Below, piece by piece: positions 1-11,185 of a stretch of 64,000 nucleotides of DNA (within the stretch, counting starts at the first letter, position 1; the number at the start of each line of letters is the position of its first letter). Position numbers and translations under genes: made by a program. Below the pieces are notes generated by a model that saw only the letters and a program-made list of their open reading frames with translations, was not told the DNA's origin and searched no databases. The stretch comes from Hofstenia miamia. Its lineage: Eukaryota; Xenacoelomorpha; Acoela. The stretch is taken from positions 3,416,270 through 3,480,269 of the forward strand of contig SCFE01000005.1 of NCBI GenBank assembly GCA_004352715.1, written 5' to 3'.

Positions 1-123
1 TGAGCCTTTTAACTAATCAGTCTTTCCTGATCAAACACATCAAATTACTTTGTGAAATCTCTGTGATTACAACCAACTTTGTGGAGAAATGTAATTCATA
101 TTTATTGGATAATAAAATTGCAA

Positions 124-1272
124 TCAGCGACATCTAACAATTTTATAAATATTTCTCAAACCTTGGATGGTTGTTTCCCTAATGTAGACATTGGAAAATA
201 AGCAAGAGATGGGATGTATCACAATAAACCCTGCATTGATGTTGTAACTAGCAAATTCCAGCAGCAACATTTGAAATGCATGGAAGAAAAAAGATCTGTG
301 AGTAAACACATGGCCATCTTTAATTGGAAGGCCCAACAACCAATAAACGGCAGTGCCAAGAGAAGGGATAATAAACAACTAATTTATGTGGTAAATGTTT
401 TGTGAATACAAGAGTTATGTAATAATTAACTGTTACACATCATGCTGTTATGCTGAATACATGCACTGTAGTGCATTGTAAGTCCAATTACTATGCAAAT
501 GATGGGTACATACAAATTTATTTGTTTCCTAATGAAACAATTCCATTAAAAGTTAATGGTTGAACAGTATTTGGCGATTAGACTTCAAACCAACTTCTTC
601 TATTGGCATTTGTTCTTTTCATTTTGAGCCTTCAGATTTTATCACAAAAAGTATTTCAATTAGAAAGTCGCGCATTGGTAAGTCACTCAAATGATACTAC
701 AGCTTTGCAAAGTGAGTTCATTGAAAAATTCTCTAGAATGTTCTAAAATAGGCTGGCATTTGATTGCGAAAATCATCACTATAACAAATGATTCTGTATT
801 AACTATTGTAAGGATAAAGAACAAAAGGGGAACAATTAAGAAAAATCCAAGATTTCTCTTTGAAAAAAACTTTCTGTAATTAAAGAGTATACTGTCATGG
901 ATGAAAGCATAGTAATGATTCAAATTTAAGAACAGAACTGTCGTTAAGCATGTTGATTGACAGAATCCGCACATGATCACTGCGCAAATGGCTACGTATA
1001 TGTTGGTGTACACATTGTATATTTTTATAAATGACAGCACTCTCCAAGAATTGAAGCTTAACAATGTAAGAGAAAAATCGTAATCATAATATCATCTTTT
1101 TGAGCAAATTTGTACCAATTCTCCCCAAAACAAACAGAAAAAATATTAGGGAGTTAACTACCAAAGCAGAAAATGTTAAACTGAACCAACTAACTAACGA
1201 TCCTGTGATGAGATAAATTGGTTTTTCTCCAGTAAAATTTTTTGCACAATCGCCAAAAAATATAAGACTCAT
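124..1272 (-). pseudogene. Rhodopsin-like 7TM receptor pseudogene (copy 1)
   Basis: This is a decayed paralogue of the intact receptor at 24407-25417. The N-terminal part (1084-1272) opens with MSLIFFGDCAKNFTGEKP, nearly identical to the intact protein. The middle part (687-1064) carries TM2-TM4 with nearly the same residues, including the IYNVYTNIY and FNYRKFFSKRNLGFF stretches. The C-terminal part (124-333) carries the TM7 region with HPISCL. Breaks seen: frame changes around 1040-1110 with an in-frame stop, a stop after LQSCSII at 687, and a non-homologous stretch of roughly 300 bases (about 390-686) where TM5-TM6 should be. The family signature NRYYAF has become NHYYAF. Its 5' flank also resembles that of the intact gene, which points to a segmental duplication that included flanking DNA. 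It is not expected to make a receptor. Confidence 0.88.
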
Positions 1273-1456
1273 TGTGATTCAAAGAATCCATTCAAAATCT
1301 GTTTACATTAACACTTGGTTTCCCTACTTAGATATATTGATGTATGACAATTGTTATTTAGCAAACATAATGAATTTGACTAATGTTGCATTCAAATTTG
1401 TGTTTACATGGTAGTGGGTAAATAGAAGGTAAATTTTCGTAGTGCTGCAACGACAT

Positions 1457-2300
1457 CTAGCAAACAGTGCAGGCGCTACCATTAGGCCAACTAGGCAGCT
1501 GCCTAGGGCACAAAAATAAATAATTCTCTTACTGTATTTTTTCATTTGTAGAGAGATGGGTGGTGAGAGAAAATTCTTTACTTAATAATAATTAGCCTAT
1601 CAAAATAAATAACCATACAGAATAATATTCTTAGTATTTTCAAGGCTAGGCGGTTAGAGTAATATAAGATTAATAGATTTCAGCAGATGACGCATGTGTT
1701 CAACATATCCCGTTTTCTGTTTAAAAAAATGAAAAGCAAAACAATGAAGGACTTATTGGATGACTGCATTAAATTGGAAAAATGTTACAAAATGGAGAGT
1801 CAAGACATTGATGGCTAAGATTTGAGTAGTCCATTGCAATACGTCTTTCTGAACAGTAAATACCTCTTGATATGGCAATGTTTATTATTGAACACGGCTT
1901 AAGTGAAGCTTTTCCAAATGTATTTATAGCACTTTCCATTTTTTTAACATTACCAGTCGCTGTTGCAAGTGGAGAATGCAGTTTTTCCAAGCTCAAACTC
2001 ATAAAAACGTATCTACGGTCCATCATGTCTCAGGAACGCTTAAATGGCGTTGCAGTGTTATCTGCGGAACATGAACTGGTGGATACACTGTCAACAGAAA
2101 GTCTGGTACATGTTTTTGCAGCCAGAAAGGCCAGAAAAGTGAAACATTAATTCTTTAAGAAATTTTGAAATTTTAATGTAACCATCTTTTTTCTTAATGG
2201 GATCTTTCTCATAAAAAGGTGTTTTGGTGGGAGCAGGAGGCACATCAGTATGTCATTTGACTAGGGTGCAATTTAGCCTAGCACCTACCCTGCTAGCAAC
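1457..2300 (+). mobile_element. Short hAT element with 8-bp target duplication
   Basis: The element proper runs from CAG at 1465 to CTG at 2292. It is flanked by CTAGCAAA (1457-1464) and CTAGCAAC (2293-2300), a 7/8 match and the expected 8-bp hAT target-site duplication. The termini are imperfect inverted repeats (CAGTGCAGGCGCTA on the left, CAGGGTAGGTGCTAGG as the reverse complement of the right end). The left end also has the ACTAGGCAGCTGCCTAGGG sequence often seen at ends of animal hAT elements. The only coding remnant is the C-terminal dimerisation region at 1872-2150, so the copy is internally deleted and non-autonomous. It lies just upstream of receptor pseudogene copy 1. Confidence 0.75.
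1872..2150 (+). pseudogene. hAT transposase C-terminal dimerisation fragment
   Basis: The 92-codon open stretch contains FPNVFIALSIFLTLPVAVAS followed by GECSFSKLKLIKTYLRS and MSQERLNGVAVLS. This is the hAT-family C-terminal dimerisation module (hAT_C), in the version found in animal hAT/ZMYM-like proteins. In that family the segment makes transposase dimers and follows the RNase H-like catalytic core. No catalytic core or BED zinc finger is visible upstream in the element, so this is a remnant. The reading frame is still open to a natural stop at 2150. Confidence 0.85.
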
Positions 2301-2557
2301 ATATGATTTAATGAAATTACATATATATATTTGTTCAAAGCGAAAAAATAATTTACTTACTGTGCCATGCTCATGTTAACAGACAACAATTTCTGGACTC
2401 TACAGTGTAAACACTCCAAAAGCACGCTACAGCTACCTATTTAAAACTTGATTTTCTGTATAGTGTGTTCATAGAAACGCGGCATAAATGAAAACGATTG
2501 ATGGAATAATTAATCAATGACTATGAATTTGCAAACGTGTAATCAGAAAAGCGAACT

Positions 2558-2962
2558 TTAAGCCCTGTTTACACTGGTTCAACTTGAGGAAATCATCAAG
2601 CGAATTCAATAGCGCATGGTCGCTATCTGTTCCTCATTTTGATTTCATTTGACGATTTCAATAGCACATGGTCGCGTTTATTGCATCTGTTCCTCATGGA
2701 CAATTGCCCATCCTTGCCCACCATAGCTACGGCTCTGTACGCCTGGTCTGTGTTAATTAGATTATTCAATGACTGACATTAGCTTATTATTCTTTTAAAC
2801 CGTTTGATAAATATCAACGAAAAAGGAACCAATGTAAACAGGAGCTTTCAATATTGAAAACGTCAAATGAAATCAACATGTGGAATAATGTAAACGCGTC
2901 TATGCGCTATTGAATTCGCTTGACCAATTCCTCAAGATGAACGAGTGTAAATGGGGATTTAA
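2558..2962. mobile_element. MITE flanked by TTAA, piggyBac-like
   Basis: The element of about 397 bp lies between TTAA at 2558-2561 and TTAA at 2959-2962. Its ends form long imperfect inverted repeats: the left end reads GTTTACACTGGTTCAACTTG and later AAGCGAATTCAATAGCGCAT. The reverse complement of the right end reads ATTTACACTCGTTCATCTTG and the same AAGCGAATTCAATAGCGCAT. TTAA duplication with CCC-rich tips fits piggyBac-type transposition. There is no ORF inside, so it must be mobilised in trans. A related partial copy lies near 4969-5060. Confidence 0.7.
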
Positions 2963-3051
2963 CCAGATAAAGTTAATAATTGATTTTTGGAATTTCAATT
3001 TCGATTTCTCGCAATTTTTTTATTAAAGAATAAGCTTTGGTATATAGTATA

Positions 3052-4430
3052 GTCTTTGATTTAGACAGACTTCCTCAGAGTTGACATGAATTAAACAGAA
3101 TCTGTTTAAAACATGTTTTAGACACTGCTTAAAACTACTGTTATTTGCAATGTTTTTCATTAAATATTTTTTTCCAAATTTATATAGAAGTTTGGAAAAT
3201 ATTTTTTAATTCCGTCTATTCATAGGCCTACTTTTATTGCCGATTTTCTACCCAAACAATTAACAAAACTAGTGTTTTGTTTACGTGCATGAAACGAAAA
3301 ATGAATGTTGATAAGCTTAACATAATTTATGCTTGTTACTATATGTGTTTTTGGCAAAATTTTCGTACCTTGAGCTAGTTCTGTCTAAGAGCAAAAAATA
3401 GTTTTAAACGTATAAAACGTTTTCTTTGTAAAAATATTACACTTTTTTTAAATCCTGAACTTCCTTCATGAGAAATTCACACCCAGAAAATATTTGATGA
3501 AAATATAAAAGCAGGATAGGAACATTAAACGTTCTTGATATAGGAAGATTAAGAGCAATGTCATTTTGCAGTTACTTGCGTAATATCGCATTCCAAGTTA
3601 AGTTAGTCAACTTAAACTACGGGAAAATTCAAACCTATCTTGGTTTACTAAAATGGGGTTTTACTAATTTTTACAAATGAAGGTATTTCTTGATGAATTC
3701 CGTCTAAATGGAAAGTGATCGATATTAATCATGATAAGTAACATACTATATACTTTCCATTTAGACGGAATTCATCAAGAAATACCTTCATTTGTAAAAA
3801 TTAGTAAAACCCCATTTTAGTAAACCAAGATTCCATGTGCTAATTTAAACGTAGTACAAGTTATACAACTTACTTTTAAATGCGATATTACGCAAGTAAC
3901 TGCAAAATGACCATGCTGTTGATGCTCCTATACCAAAAACGTTTAATGTTACTATCTTGCTTTTATATTTTCTTCATATATTTTGGGGCAATTTTCGTTT
4001 TATCCACCTTAAGATCTAAACAAAATCTTTGGTCAATAAAACGCAAATTACCCCAAATTTTATCAAATACTTTGTTTGAAGAAAAGCACCACTGTTTGAA
4101 TGTTCATATAAAATTTCTTTTACTTTCTCTTGGTGATCATAGTCTTGCACATGTCATTAAGCTAGATAACCGACTGCAATTGACCTGGGATTTTAAAACC
4201 TTAAATAAGTTGATTTCAAGTTTCGCTTTTCTAAGAGGTCACGGTTAATAGTCTCACCTGAGATCAAGTTTAGGTCTGAAGTCTTTTTTCAAATTTTTTA
4301 GTCGTTTTTTTCGATTACTGACTTCATAAAATTTCAAATAACAGTAGTTTTAAACAGTGTCTAAAACATGTTTTAAACAGATTCTGTTTAATTCATGTCA
4401 ACTCTGAGGAAGTCTGTCTAAATCAAAGAC
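3052..4430. repeat. 1.38-kb palindromic foldback element
   Basis: This is a long inverted repeat centred near 3735. The outermost arms (3052-3147 and 4335-4430) match over 96 bases with one mismatch. The innermost arms (3638-3716 and 3752-3830) match perfectly over 79 bases around a 35-base spacer. Between them the arms stay recognisable in part, for example the AGTTACTTGCGTAATATCGC segment in the left arm and its complement near 3881-3900, and diverge with indels elsewhere. The 122-codon open frame at 3880-4248 lies in the right arm, resembles nothing I know, and is probably fortuitous. A foldback transposon is likely; a chimeric read join is possible. No clear target duplication was found. 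Confidence 0.85.
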
Positions 4431-4812
4431 GATAATAGGTATTTGAAGCTGAAAAATCACTAGCATAAATCTTTAACAATGTCTTGGAATCAGCTGATTT
4501 CTTTCAAATTCGTTACTTCTGTTCTCGATTTTTGTCTGGAGTCATTGTGTATCGAAATTTAGTCTAGAATCTCTAAATAGTTCATATGTCGATAAAAACC
4601 CGTGTTTTCTTAGCTGTGCAAGTTAATTGGGCCGATTTTATCACGAATTTGTGAAATACAAACCTTTTCCGTGTTACCTACACAATATATTCGGACTGAC
4701 TTTTTGAAGTACTTAATTCATGTAATAATGACGCAGTCTCAACTTTGTCGCTCGAAAAACGAATAAAGCTTTATTGGATAATATAATTACAATCGGCGAC
4801 ATTTAATAATAT

Positions 4813-4870
4813 ACGTCTTCTAAACGTTTTCTAGACGTCTTCTAGACGTTTTTAAGTAATTTTTAAGCTA
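4813..4870. repeat. AAACGTCTTCTAGACG short-repeat cluster
   Basis: Repeated units of the form ACGTCTTCTAAACGTTTTC and TAGACGTCTTCTAGACG occur here. The same units make up the foldback element at 28036-28323, so this is probably a fragment of that family. Confidence 0.6.
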
Positions 4871-4968
4871 TTTTTAGGCTATTCATAAGAGTTTTGTAAA
4901 CAATTTCCAAATGGTTGTTACAATTTGGTCCGGTTTTTTAATGGTCTACATCAGTGACTCTCTTTGTC

Positions 4969-5060
4969 AAGCAGTTCAATAGTGCATGAATGCGTTTACA
5001 TTTGTTCATCATGATGAAATCATTTGACGAATTCAATAGATTCCTAATATAAACTCCCCA
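4969..5060. repeat. Partial copy of the 2558-2962 MITE family
   Basis: The segment has the same order of motifs as the TTAA-flanked MITE: TTCAATAGTGCATG, then GCGTTTACATTTGTTCATCA, then GAAATCATTTGACGAATTCA. It is diverged and shorter, with no clear ends. Confidence 0.55.
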
Positions 5061-5567
5061 TAGAATTGAAAACAAATGTTAATTGAATAATCGGAATGCG
5101 CACATTAACATGAACTTGCGCAAGTCAAAATATAACTGCCACATGTAATATATAAAAATAAATTATATAAATATTGAGTGGGTTGTCAGAGGCAGACATC
5201 CTTTAACATAATATTTTGCTTATGTGCTAACTGCATAAAGGCAGATTGCTATTGCATATATATATATATATTAGAGAGTGACAATGTGAGGCAAACATGG
5301 ACCCGACGCGAAAATTTAGTACCTGCACCCTACCCAAAATGTTGAATTTCATTTGACGTTGTCTATCTTTCTCCAATCAAATTATCATTAACATCAATCA
5401 TTTTCTGACGGAGAAACAGCAATTCATTCGTATTACTTAACGTCTTGGATATTTCTCAGTTCAAGATGTGAATAACATCAATATTTTATAAATAATAAAT
5501 CTAATCGTTGTACTCGAACCCGACCGGATTCAAAACCCGATCGGGTTTATCAGGTACCCGATGTTCA

Positions 5568-5985
5568 CATTGATGTCGTAACTGACAAACTCCAAAACCA
5601 CCATTTCAAATGAATGTAAATAAAACGATTTATGAGTAAAGATCAAAGAAATAATATTTGCGCTAAATTGCAAAGACAATTCTAAACACGAAAATAAGTT
5701 AAATATAAAAAGGTATACAGCATTGAATTTCATGTCAACGATTTCTGAATGGATTTCAACAGAGGGAAAAATTCAGCATTCATCTTTTGTGTGTGAATCC
5801 TGTGTTTAAATCTCACAAATATGGTTAAATTGATATAAGTCAAAAGAATTAAGTGCATAATGTTGAAAATGATACTGACGATACTAAAACTGTGTAATGT
5901 TACTTCCTCAAAAAATTGATCAGTGTGTTCTAAAATATGCTCGCATTAATATCGAAAATCATCACTATAACAAATGATTCAGCAA
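5568..5985 (-). pseudogene. Rhodopsin-like 7TM receptor pseudogene (copy 2), truncated
   Basis: Only part of the receptor remains, from the ECL2/TM5 region to part of TM7. The open piece at 5568-5733 contains THKSFYLHSFEM and LEFVSYDIN, matching the intact receptor's C-terminal third. Upstream, TM5 and ICL3 nucleotide homology continues to about 5980, ending at CAAATGATTC in the TM4 region. It then jumps directly to AGCAAACATAATGAATTTGACTAA-like sequence, which lies about 100 bases upstream of the start codon in copy 1 (near 1363). The first half of the gene was therefore removed by a deletion joining TM4 to the 5' flank. The 3' end is cut at about 5568 by unrelated sequence rich in ACCCGA/TCGGGT motifs (5514-5567). 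Clearly dead. Confidence 0.85.
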
Positions 5986-7226
5986 ACATAATGAATTTGA
6001 CTAAGTGAACATTTTTTATTTACATTGTTAAAAATTAAAAACTGAGGTAATTTCAGTGTATTTTTCTCGAAAAATGTATAAACATGCGGTTTAATATGAT
6101 TGCATCTCAGTATTCAATAACACAGAAAGAAAGACTTTCATTTATTAACGATAGATGAAACTAATCAATGACGTGAGTCAGAAAACGACCTATAACAAGG
6201 GCTGCGTGAGGATGAAATTCTCATCCCTATACCTACAGCTTCCTTTGTTTTTCTGTAGAGATCACAATGTAATCTTCCATCAGAGCAGCTCAAAAATTTA
6301 TGCTAAATTTAATAGAATAATATTTCTGTTCATGGAAAATTGAAAATGAAAGCCAATTATGACCATTATTGACAATTAATGGTAATTTTGAAAGCAATTG
6401 AAAAATATTATTGTCATGCGTTTGCATATTTTGGTTGCATTTTGCATTTACCAGTTGAGGAAAATAATTTAGAAGAAATGTTTAACTCTGAAATAATGTA
6501 AATCAACGTCTAAGAAATTTCAAAATTCATTAAGCAACTTATGCAAAGTACTAATTCTTCTCGAATCAATACTGGATATGTTTCCTTATTTCTTTATTTA
6601 GCGGGGTCAAAAATCTGACTTCGAATTCGCCATTGCAGCTTACCTTGTACCGCGCATAGGAAAAGCAAGCTTCTGCAGTGCCTCCAATGTCAGCAAGTGT
6701 CAGACAGAGGGTTAGAAAACGATAGTGTCATCAAATCAGTCACCGCTGTCAAGATACAAAAATCAGTCGATTCTATAGAGTCCCTGAAGTAGATGCCAGC
6801 GACTTCTGATCTAGTCAAACGATTTATCAGCCTCAGCTGTGTCAGTTAAAATATTTAACTGATGTCAATCTTGTAAATTAGTTCTTTATTGTTGATAACA
6901 AAAATTTCTACAACACAAAGTTGATCAATGAACCGAAAATCTTGAATGACATTACAATATATTTTTTTAGAAATTATAAATGTAAGAATTACTTAAGTTA
7001 TGCATTTTCTAATAAAAAATTGAAAAAATACATTTTTAGAAAATATTTAAATATATTTTTACTCAACCCTGATAATAATGGATAAATGTATCAATTTCAT
7101 TGTTCTTTCATATCATTAATTCCAAATATTTGTCAAGCCTGTAATATTTTTAGAATTGTAATACCAGTACTAAAACACTGTAAATTGTAACAATAACATT
7201 TATTCATATATTAAGATTTATAATGT
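5986..7226. other. AT-rich intergenic DNA
   Basis: I see no convincing gene here. The open frame at 6155-6343 has no recognisable domain. A slightly GC-richer patch at about 6600-6850 has no long frame either. Confidence 0.5.
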
Positions 7227-7414
7227 TCACATTTTCTTGATGCACACTAGTAGTAAAGGGGACTCATAGGACGTGCCACTTTTTTGTGATTGGTCAAGAG
7301 GGGTGGCCTTTGACCTGAGACGCCGTGGATATTGGCGGAGGTGTTTTACTGATGTCATGCATGTACTTTTACTAGTTTTTGTGGTATTTATGTGGTCTAA
7401 TTTAGTTTGCATTT

Positions 7415-7690
7415 TTTACTTTACTTTCCCACATTTAAGTACTTACTTTTTTTGTTTTTCTTTCCCACATTAACTTACTTTACATTTATTACTTTCCCAC
7501 ATTTACTTACTTACTTTTTAGTTTTACTTTCCCACATTTACTTACTTACTTTTTAGTTTTACTTTCCCACATTAACTTACTTTACATTTATTACTCTCCC
7601 ACATTTACTTACATTTTCTAGTTTTACTTTCCCACATTAACTTACTTTCCCACATTTACTTACTTACTTTTTTAGTTTTACTTTCACAAA
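7415..7690. repeat. TTTCCCACATTTACTTACTT minisatellite
   Basis: This is a tandem array of a unit about 32-38 bases long containing TTACTTTCCCACATTTACTT followed by ACTTTTTAGTTT. At least seven imperfect units are present, differing by short TTAC indels. It runs to the edge of the 1-kb gap, which is a likely reason the assembly broke here. Confidence 0.9.
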
Positions 7691-7729
7691 TACTTGTTTA
7701 AAAAATTGGAACGAAAAAAATTTTCCAAA

Positions 7730-8729
7730 NNNNNNNNNNNNNNNNNNNNNNNNNNNNNNNNNNNNNNNNNNNNNNNNNNNNNNNNNNNNNNNNNNNNNNN
7801 NNNNNNNNNNNNNNNNNNNNNNNNNNNNNNNNNNNNNNNNNNNNNNNNNNNNNNNNNNNNNNNNNNNNNNNNNNNNNNNNNNNNNNNNNNNNNNNNNNNN
7901 NNNNNNNNNNNNNNNNNNNNNNNNNNNNNNNNNNNNNNNNNNNNNNNNNNNNNNNNNNNNNNNNNNNNNNNNNNNNNNNNNNNNNNNNNNNNNNNNNNNN
8001 NNNNNNNNNNNNNNNNNNNNNNNNNNNNNNNNNNNNNNNNNNNNNNNNNNNNNNNNNNNNNNNNNNNNNNNNNNNNNNNNNNNNNNNNNNNNNNNNNNNN
8101 NNNNNNNNNNNNNNNNNNNNNNNNNNNNNNNNNNNNNNNNNNNNNNNNNNNNNNNNNNNNNNNNNNNNNNNNNNNNNNNNNNNNNNNNNNNNNNNNNNNN
8201 NNNNNNNNNNNNNNNNNNNNNNNNNNNNNNNNNNNNNNNNNNNNNNNNNNNNNNNNNNNNNNNNNNNNNNNNNNNNNNNNNNNNNNNNNNNNNNNNNNNN
8301 NNNNNNNNNNNNNNNNNNNNNNNNNNNNNNNNNNNNNNNNNNNNNNNNNNNNNNNNNNNNNNNNNNNNNNNNNNNNNNNNNNNNNNNNNNNNNNNNNNNN
8401 NNNNNNNNNNNNNNNNNNNNNNNNNNNNNNNNNNNNNNNNNNNNNNNNNNNNNNNNNNNNNNNNNNNNNNNNNNNNNNNNNNNNNNNNNNNNNNNNNNNN
8501 NNNNNNNNNNNNNNNNNNNNNNNNNNNNNNNNNNNNNNNNNNNNNNNNNNNNNNNNNNNNNNNNNNNNNNNNNNNNNNNNNNNNNNNNNNNNNNNNNNNN
8601 NNNNNNNNNNNNNNNNNNNNNNNNNNNNNNNNNNNNNNNNNNNNNNNNNNNNNNNNNNNNNNNNNNNNNNNNNNNNNNNNNNNNNNNNNNNNNNNNNNNN
8701 NNNNNNNNNNNNNNNNNNNNNNNNNNNNN
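7730..8729. other. Assembly gap, 1000 N
   Basis: Exactly 1000 N, so the size is probably nominal. Open frames that appear to cross it are artefacts. The gap hides the upstream part of the gypsy element. Confidence 0.99.
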
Positions 8730-9085
8730 ATAGTAGACAATTTTACAAAATATGCAAGGATGATTCCATTGGATTCCATGACAGCAAAAATCGTTGCAGA
8801 AAAAATAATGAAAGAGTGGATATTAAAATTCGGACCCATGGAAGTAATAATATTGACAGGGGTGTGCAATTTGAAAGTAAATTGTTTGAAGAAATGGCAA
8901 AATTGTTAGAAATAATGACAGAGAAAACAACGGGTTACCACCCACAAGCAAATGGGGCAGTGGAATGCTTAAATAGAACAATAATTAAATTGATCAGAGT
9001 GTTAACATCGAGGATTGGCGGAAAAGATTGGAGAGAGGTAATAGAAATAGTAGAGTACTATTACAACACCTCAGTACATTCTGAT
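8730..9085 (+). pseudogene. Ty3/gypsy-type integrase core fragment
   Basis: This is the integrase catalytic core of an LTR retrotransposon. Immediately after the gap one frame reads IVDNFTKYARMIPLDSMTAK, holding the first acidic residue. A frame change near 8850 leads to DRGVQFESKLFEEMAKLLEI (second aspartate), then TGYHPQANGAVECLNRTI, where VEC holds the glutamate. These are the D-D-35-E landmarks of gypsy integrases. The integrase joins element cDNA to the chromosome. Homology stops around YYNTSVHSD near 9085, where unrelated sequence begins. With the frameshift and truncation it is inactive. The protease/RT/RNase H portion, if present, is in the gap. Confidence 0.9.
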
Positions 9086-9205
9086 TCAGGTGGTTTATCT
9101 TTGAACAATTCTTTGGTTTCAGTTAGACTTGTTTTGTATAGAGTGTCTGCATTCTCTATTGTTGTTCTACATACTTCTTTTCAAGTTTTTGTTGTCTAGT
9201 TTGTT

Positions 9206-10161
9206 TCAGGTTCATTGTTTAACATTAATAGTCTTAATTTGTCTCTAAGACTGTTGATTTCTGTTTGTTTCATTTTGTTTTCTTCTCACAGTCTTACATT
9301 CTCTTCATGAATTTCAGCCATTAGTTGTTGCCATTTTGCACTTTCTATTTTCATTTCATTAATTGCATCAGTTAATATTTCTATCTGGTTTTAGAATAGA
9401 TTTCTCTGTTCCATTAATAGTGCACTTGTATCTTCTTGCATCTTGCATAGAATTCCCCCTTTTTTAATATTTGTGGATGCTATTAGTGAGATTTTCTGTT
9501 TAAATTTTTAACCATTCCAGTTAGCTCATTTACTGTTAGTTCATTTTCAATGTCAACTGTTGAGACGATCATCTCTGCTGGGGATGTTTCACTTTTGGGA
9601 GATGATAACACTTCTTGTGTTCAGGGATTTCTTGACTTTGGGGATTCTTTTGGGTTTTAGATCTTGCCTTATTCTTTTTTGTAGAATATACCATTGTTTT
9701 CAATTCACTGTGAGTAGTGTTTTAGTTTGTCACCAGTTGACTAGATCATTCTTACAGCTGTGTAAGTGTCTTTTCTTAGCGCAACCTATTTTGCTATCAG
9801 TTTATTAAATTGATTGGTAGGGTAGGTTTGAGAAGAAGCAACTATCTTGACTCACACTGTTCTGTAATTATTGTTGACATTGGGTAGATCTTCTTACATT
9901 AATCATATTTGTTTACTTTCTCTCTTTGAGAGTTACTTTTGATAAGAAGTACATCTTCTTGAATTATTTATAGTAGTTTGTTCCCTTTTCATGTTCTGAC
10001 TCAGGTTTGAGTTGTTTGAGTTACAGTTTATTGGTCACCTGTCACAGTCATCATGTAGAATCTGTACAAGAGGTTTTGTAGACATTTTTCAATAAAGCTA
10101 TAACTTTTCCATTAATTAATCTGTTAACCAACTGTACAATTCCATCAACTTCACTTTCCAT
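9206..10161 (-). pseudogene. Degenerate coiled-coil (gag-like?) ORF
   Basis: Minus-strand translation gives patches of hydrophilic, heptad-like protein broken by stops. At about 9206-9420 there are MKIESAKWQQLMAEIHEENV and KQTEINSLRDKLRLLMLNN. Near 9510-9640 there is a patch with SSPKSETSPAEM and ENELTVNELTGMVKNLN. Near 10080-10161 there is MESEVDGIVQLVNRLINGKV. Charged coiled coils like these occur in retrotransposon Gag and in many other proteins, so the assignment is weak. It faces opposite to the integrase fragment, so the two may not belong to one element. Confidence 0.3.
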
Positions 10162-10286
10162 TTGTAGCAGGGTGAGGTATTACTAACAACTTGTTTAGAT
10201 AGAAAGCTGCAAGATCTTATCAGGGTCGGAACCTGAAGCAAAGTACTGCAGCTCAAGAGGAATAAGGAGTTGTTTGACAGCACCAG

Positions 10287-10918
10287 TTAACATGGGGACG
10301 ATTGTGACTCACAGACAAGGCTCAGTGTATGGAAATGTCTCAGTGATTGTGTGTTGTAAATCCCTATTAATTTAGTGTATTGATTGCTCTTGTTATTACC
10401 AATAGATGCAATAAATGGATGTTCACAAACATTTAGCATAAGCTTGTTATGAACCCTACATGTAAATGGCCCTACATATAAGTAGATGTAACTATGGCTT
10501 GAATACATGCTAACAATCAATATTGTCAGCAGAAATAGGATACCTAATGGTCATAATTGATAGTCTGTAATACAGCTGTGTAACTTGACAGTTATAATTA
10601 ACAACATGTAATATAATTCAGGGCTCATAGGCACCTTATATGTATAATAAAGCTTGTTTTAAACCTAAAGAATTTGGATCTAAAAAAAGTTTGCCTAAGG
10701 TTAACAATCCAGCTATTTAATGACATTAGTTATTATAACAAGTGAATCAGTTGGAAAGCTACAATGAAGTAAAAGAACCCTTCATGTACATGTAGACTTA
10801 ACCTAAGAGCTGCATGACGGAGTAAGTTGCCAGCTACCAGACAGCACTGCATTGTGAATAGCTGTATGTGCATGTTAAAGTTTGGATTATTGACTAATGC
10901 TAGAATATATGCAAAAGA
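10287..10918. other. Intergenic DNA, no gene seen
   Basis: No open frame with recognisable content. The minus-strand frame at 10287-10520 is low complexity and lacks any motif. Confidence 0.4.
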
Positions 10919-11185
10919 TTAAGGAATACTTCAAAAGACTTACATTTGAATTACAGTATTTTATTAAATTGACAATTAAAATAGAAAACATTTATTAAAT
11001 ATTCATTGGATTATAATTTACATAGCATCATTTAGCTTGATCAAATATCAGTTCTATTTTACCAAATACATTTAGAGAATACACATGATTGAATAGGTAA
11101 CATTTGAGTTAGCAAATCTTTGGAGAATCAGCTCATTTTTAAAACAATTAATAATATTTTTCTTAAATAATTGGTGATTTAGATC
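10919..11185. repeat. Dispersed AT-rich repeat, copy A
   Basis: The segment aligns with sequence at about 25845-26013 and again at 28324-28460 (shared landmarks: GGAATACTTC, GCATCA, GATCAAATA, AGGTAACATTTGAGTTAG, AACCAGCTCAT-like). The other copy is interrupted by a 2.3-kb insertion. Non-coding. Confidence 0.55.

Noticed and set aside
3880-4248. 122-codon gene in the palindrome
   Set aside because: No recognisable motif, no matching open frame in the left arm, and hydrophobic low-complexity content; more likely chance.
5280-5567. A separate hAT-like MITE truncating receptor copy 2
   Set aside because: ACCCGAC/TCGGGT motifs occur at both ends and there is a nice AACCCGATCGGGTT palindrome, but I could not define inverted tips or a target duplication.
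7415-7690. CRISPR-like array
   Set aside because: Units are contiguous without unique spacers, pyrimidine/TTAC-rich and variable in length: a minisatellite in a eukaryotic genome.
7664-9199. Very long open frames on both strands across the 1-kb gap
   Set aside because: They exist only because N codons do not create stops; only the part after 8730 has real content (integrase).
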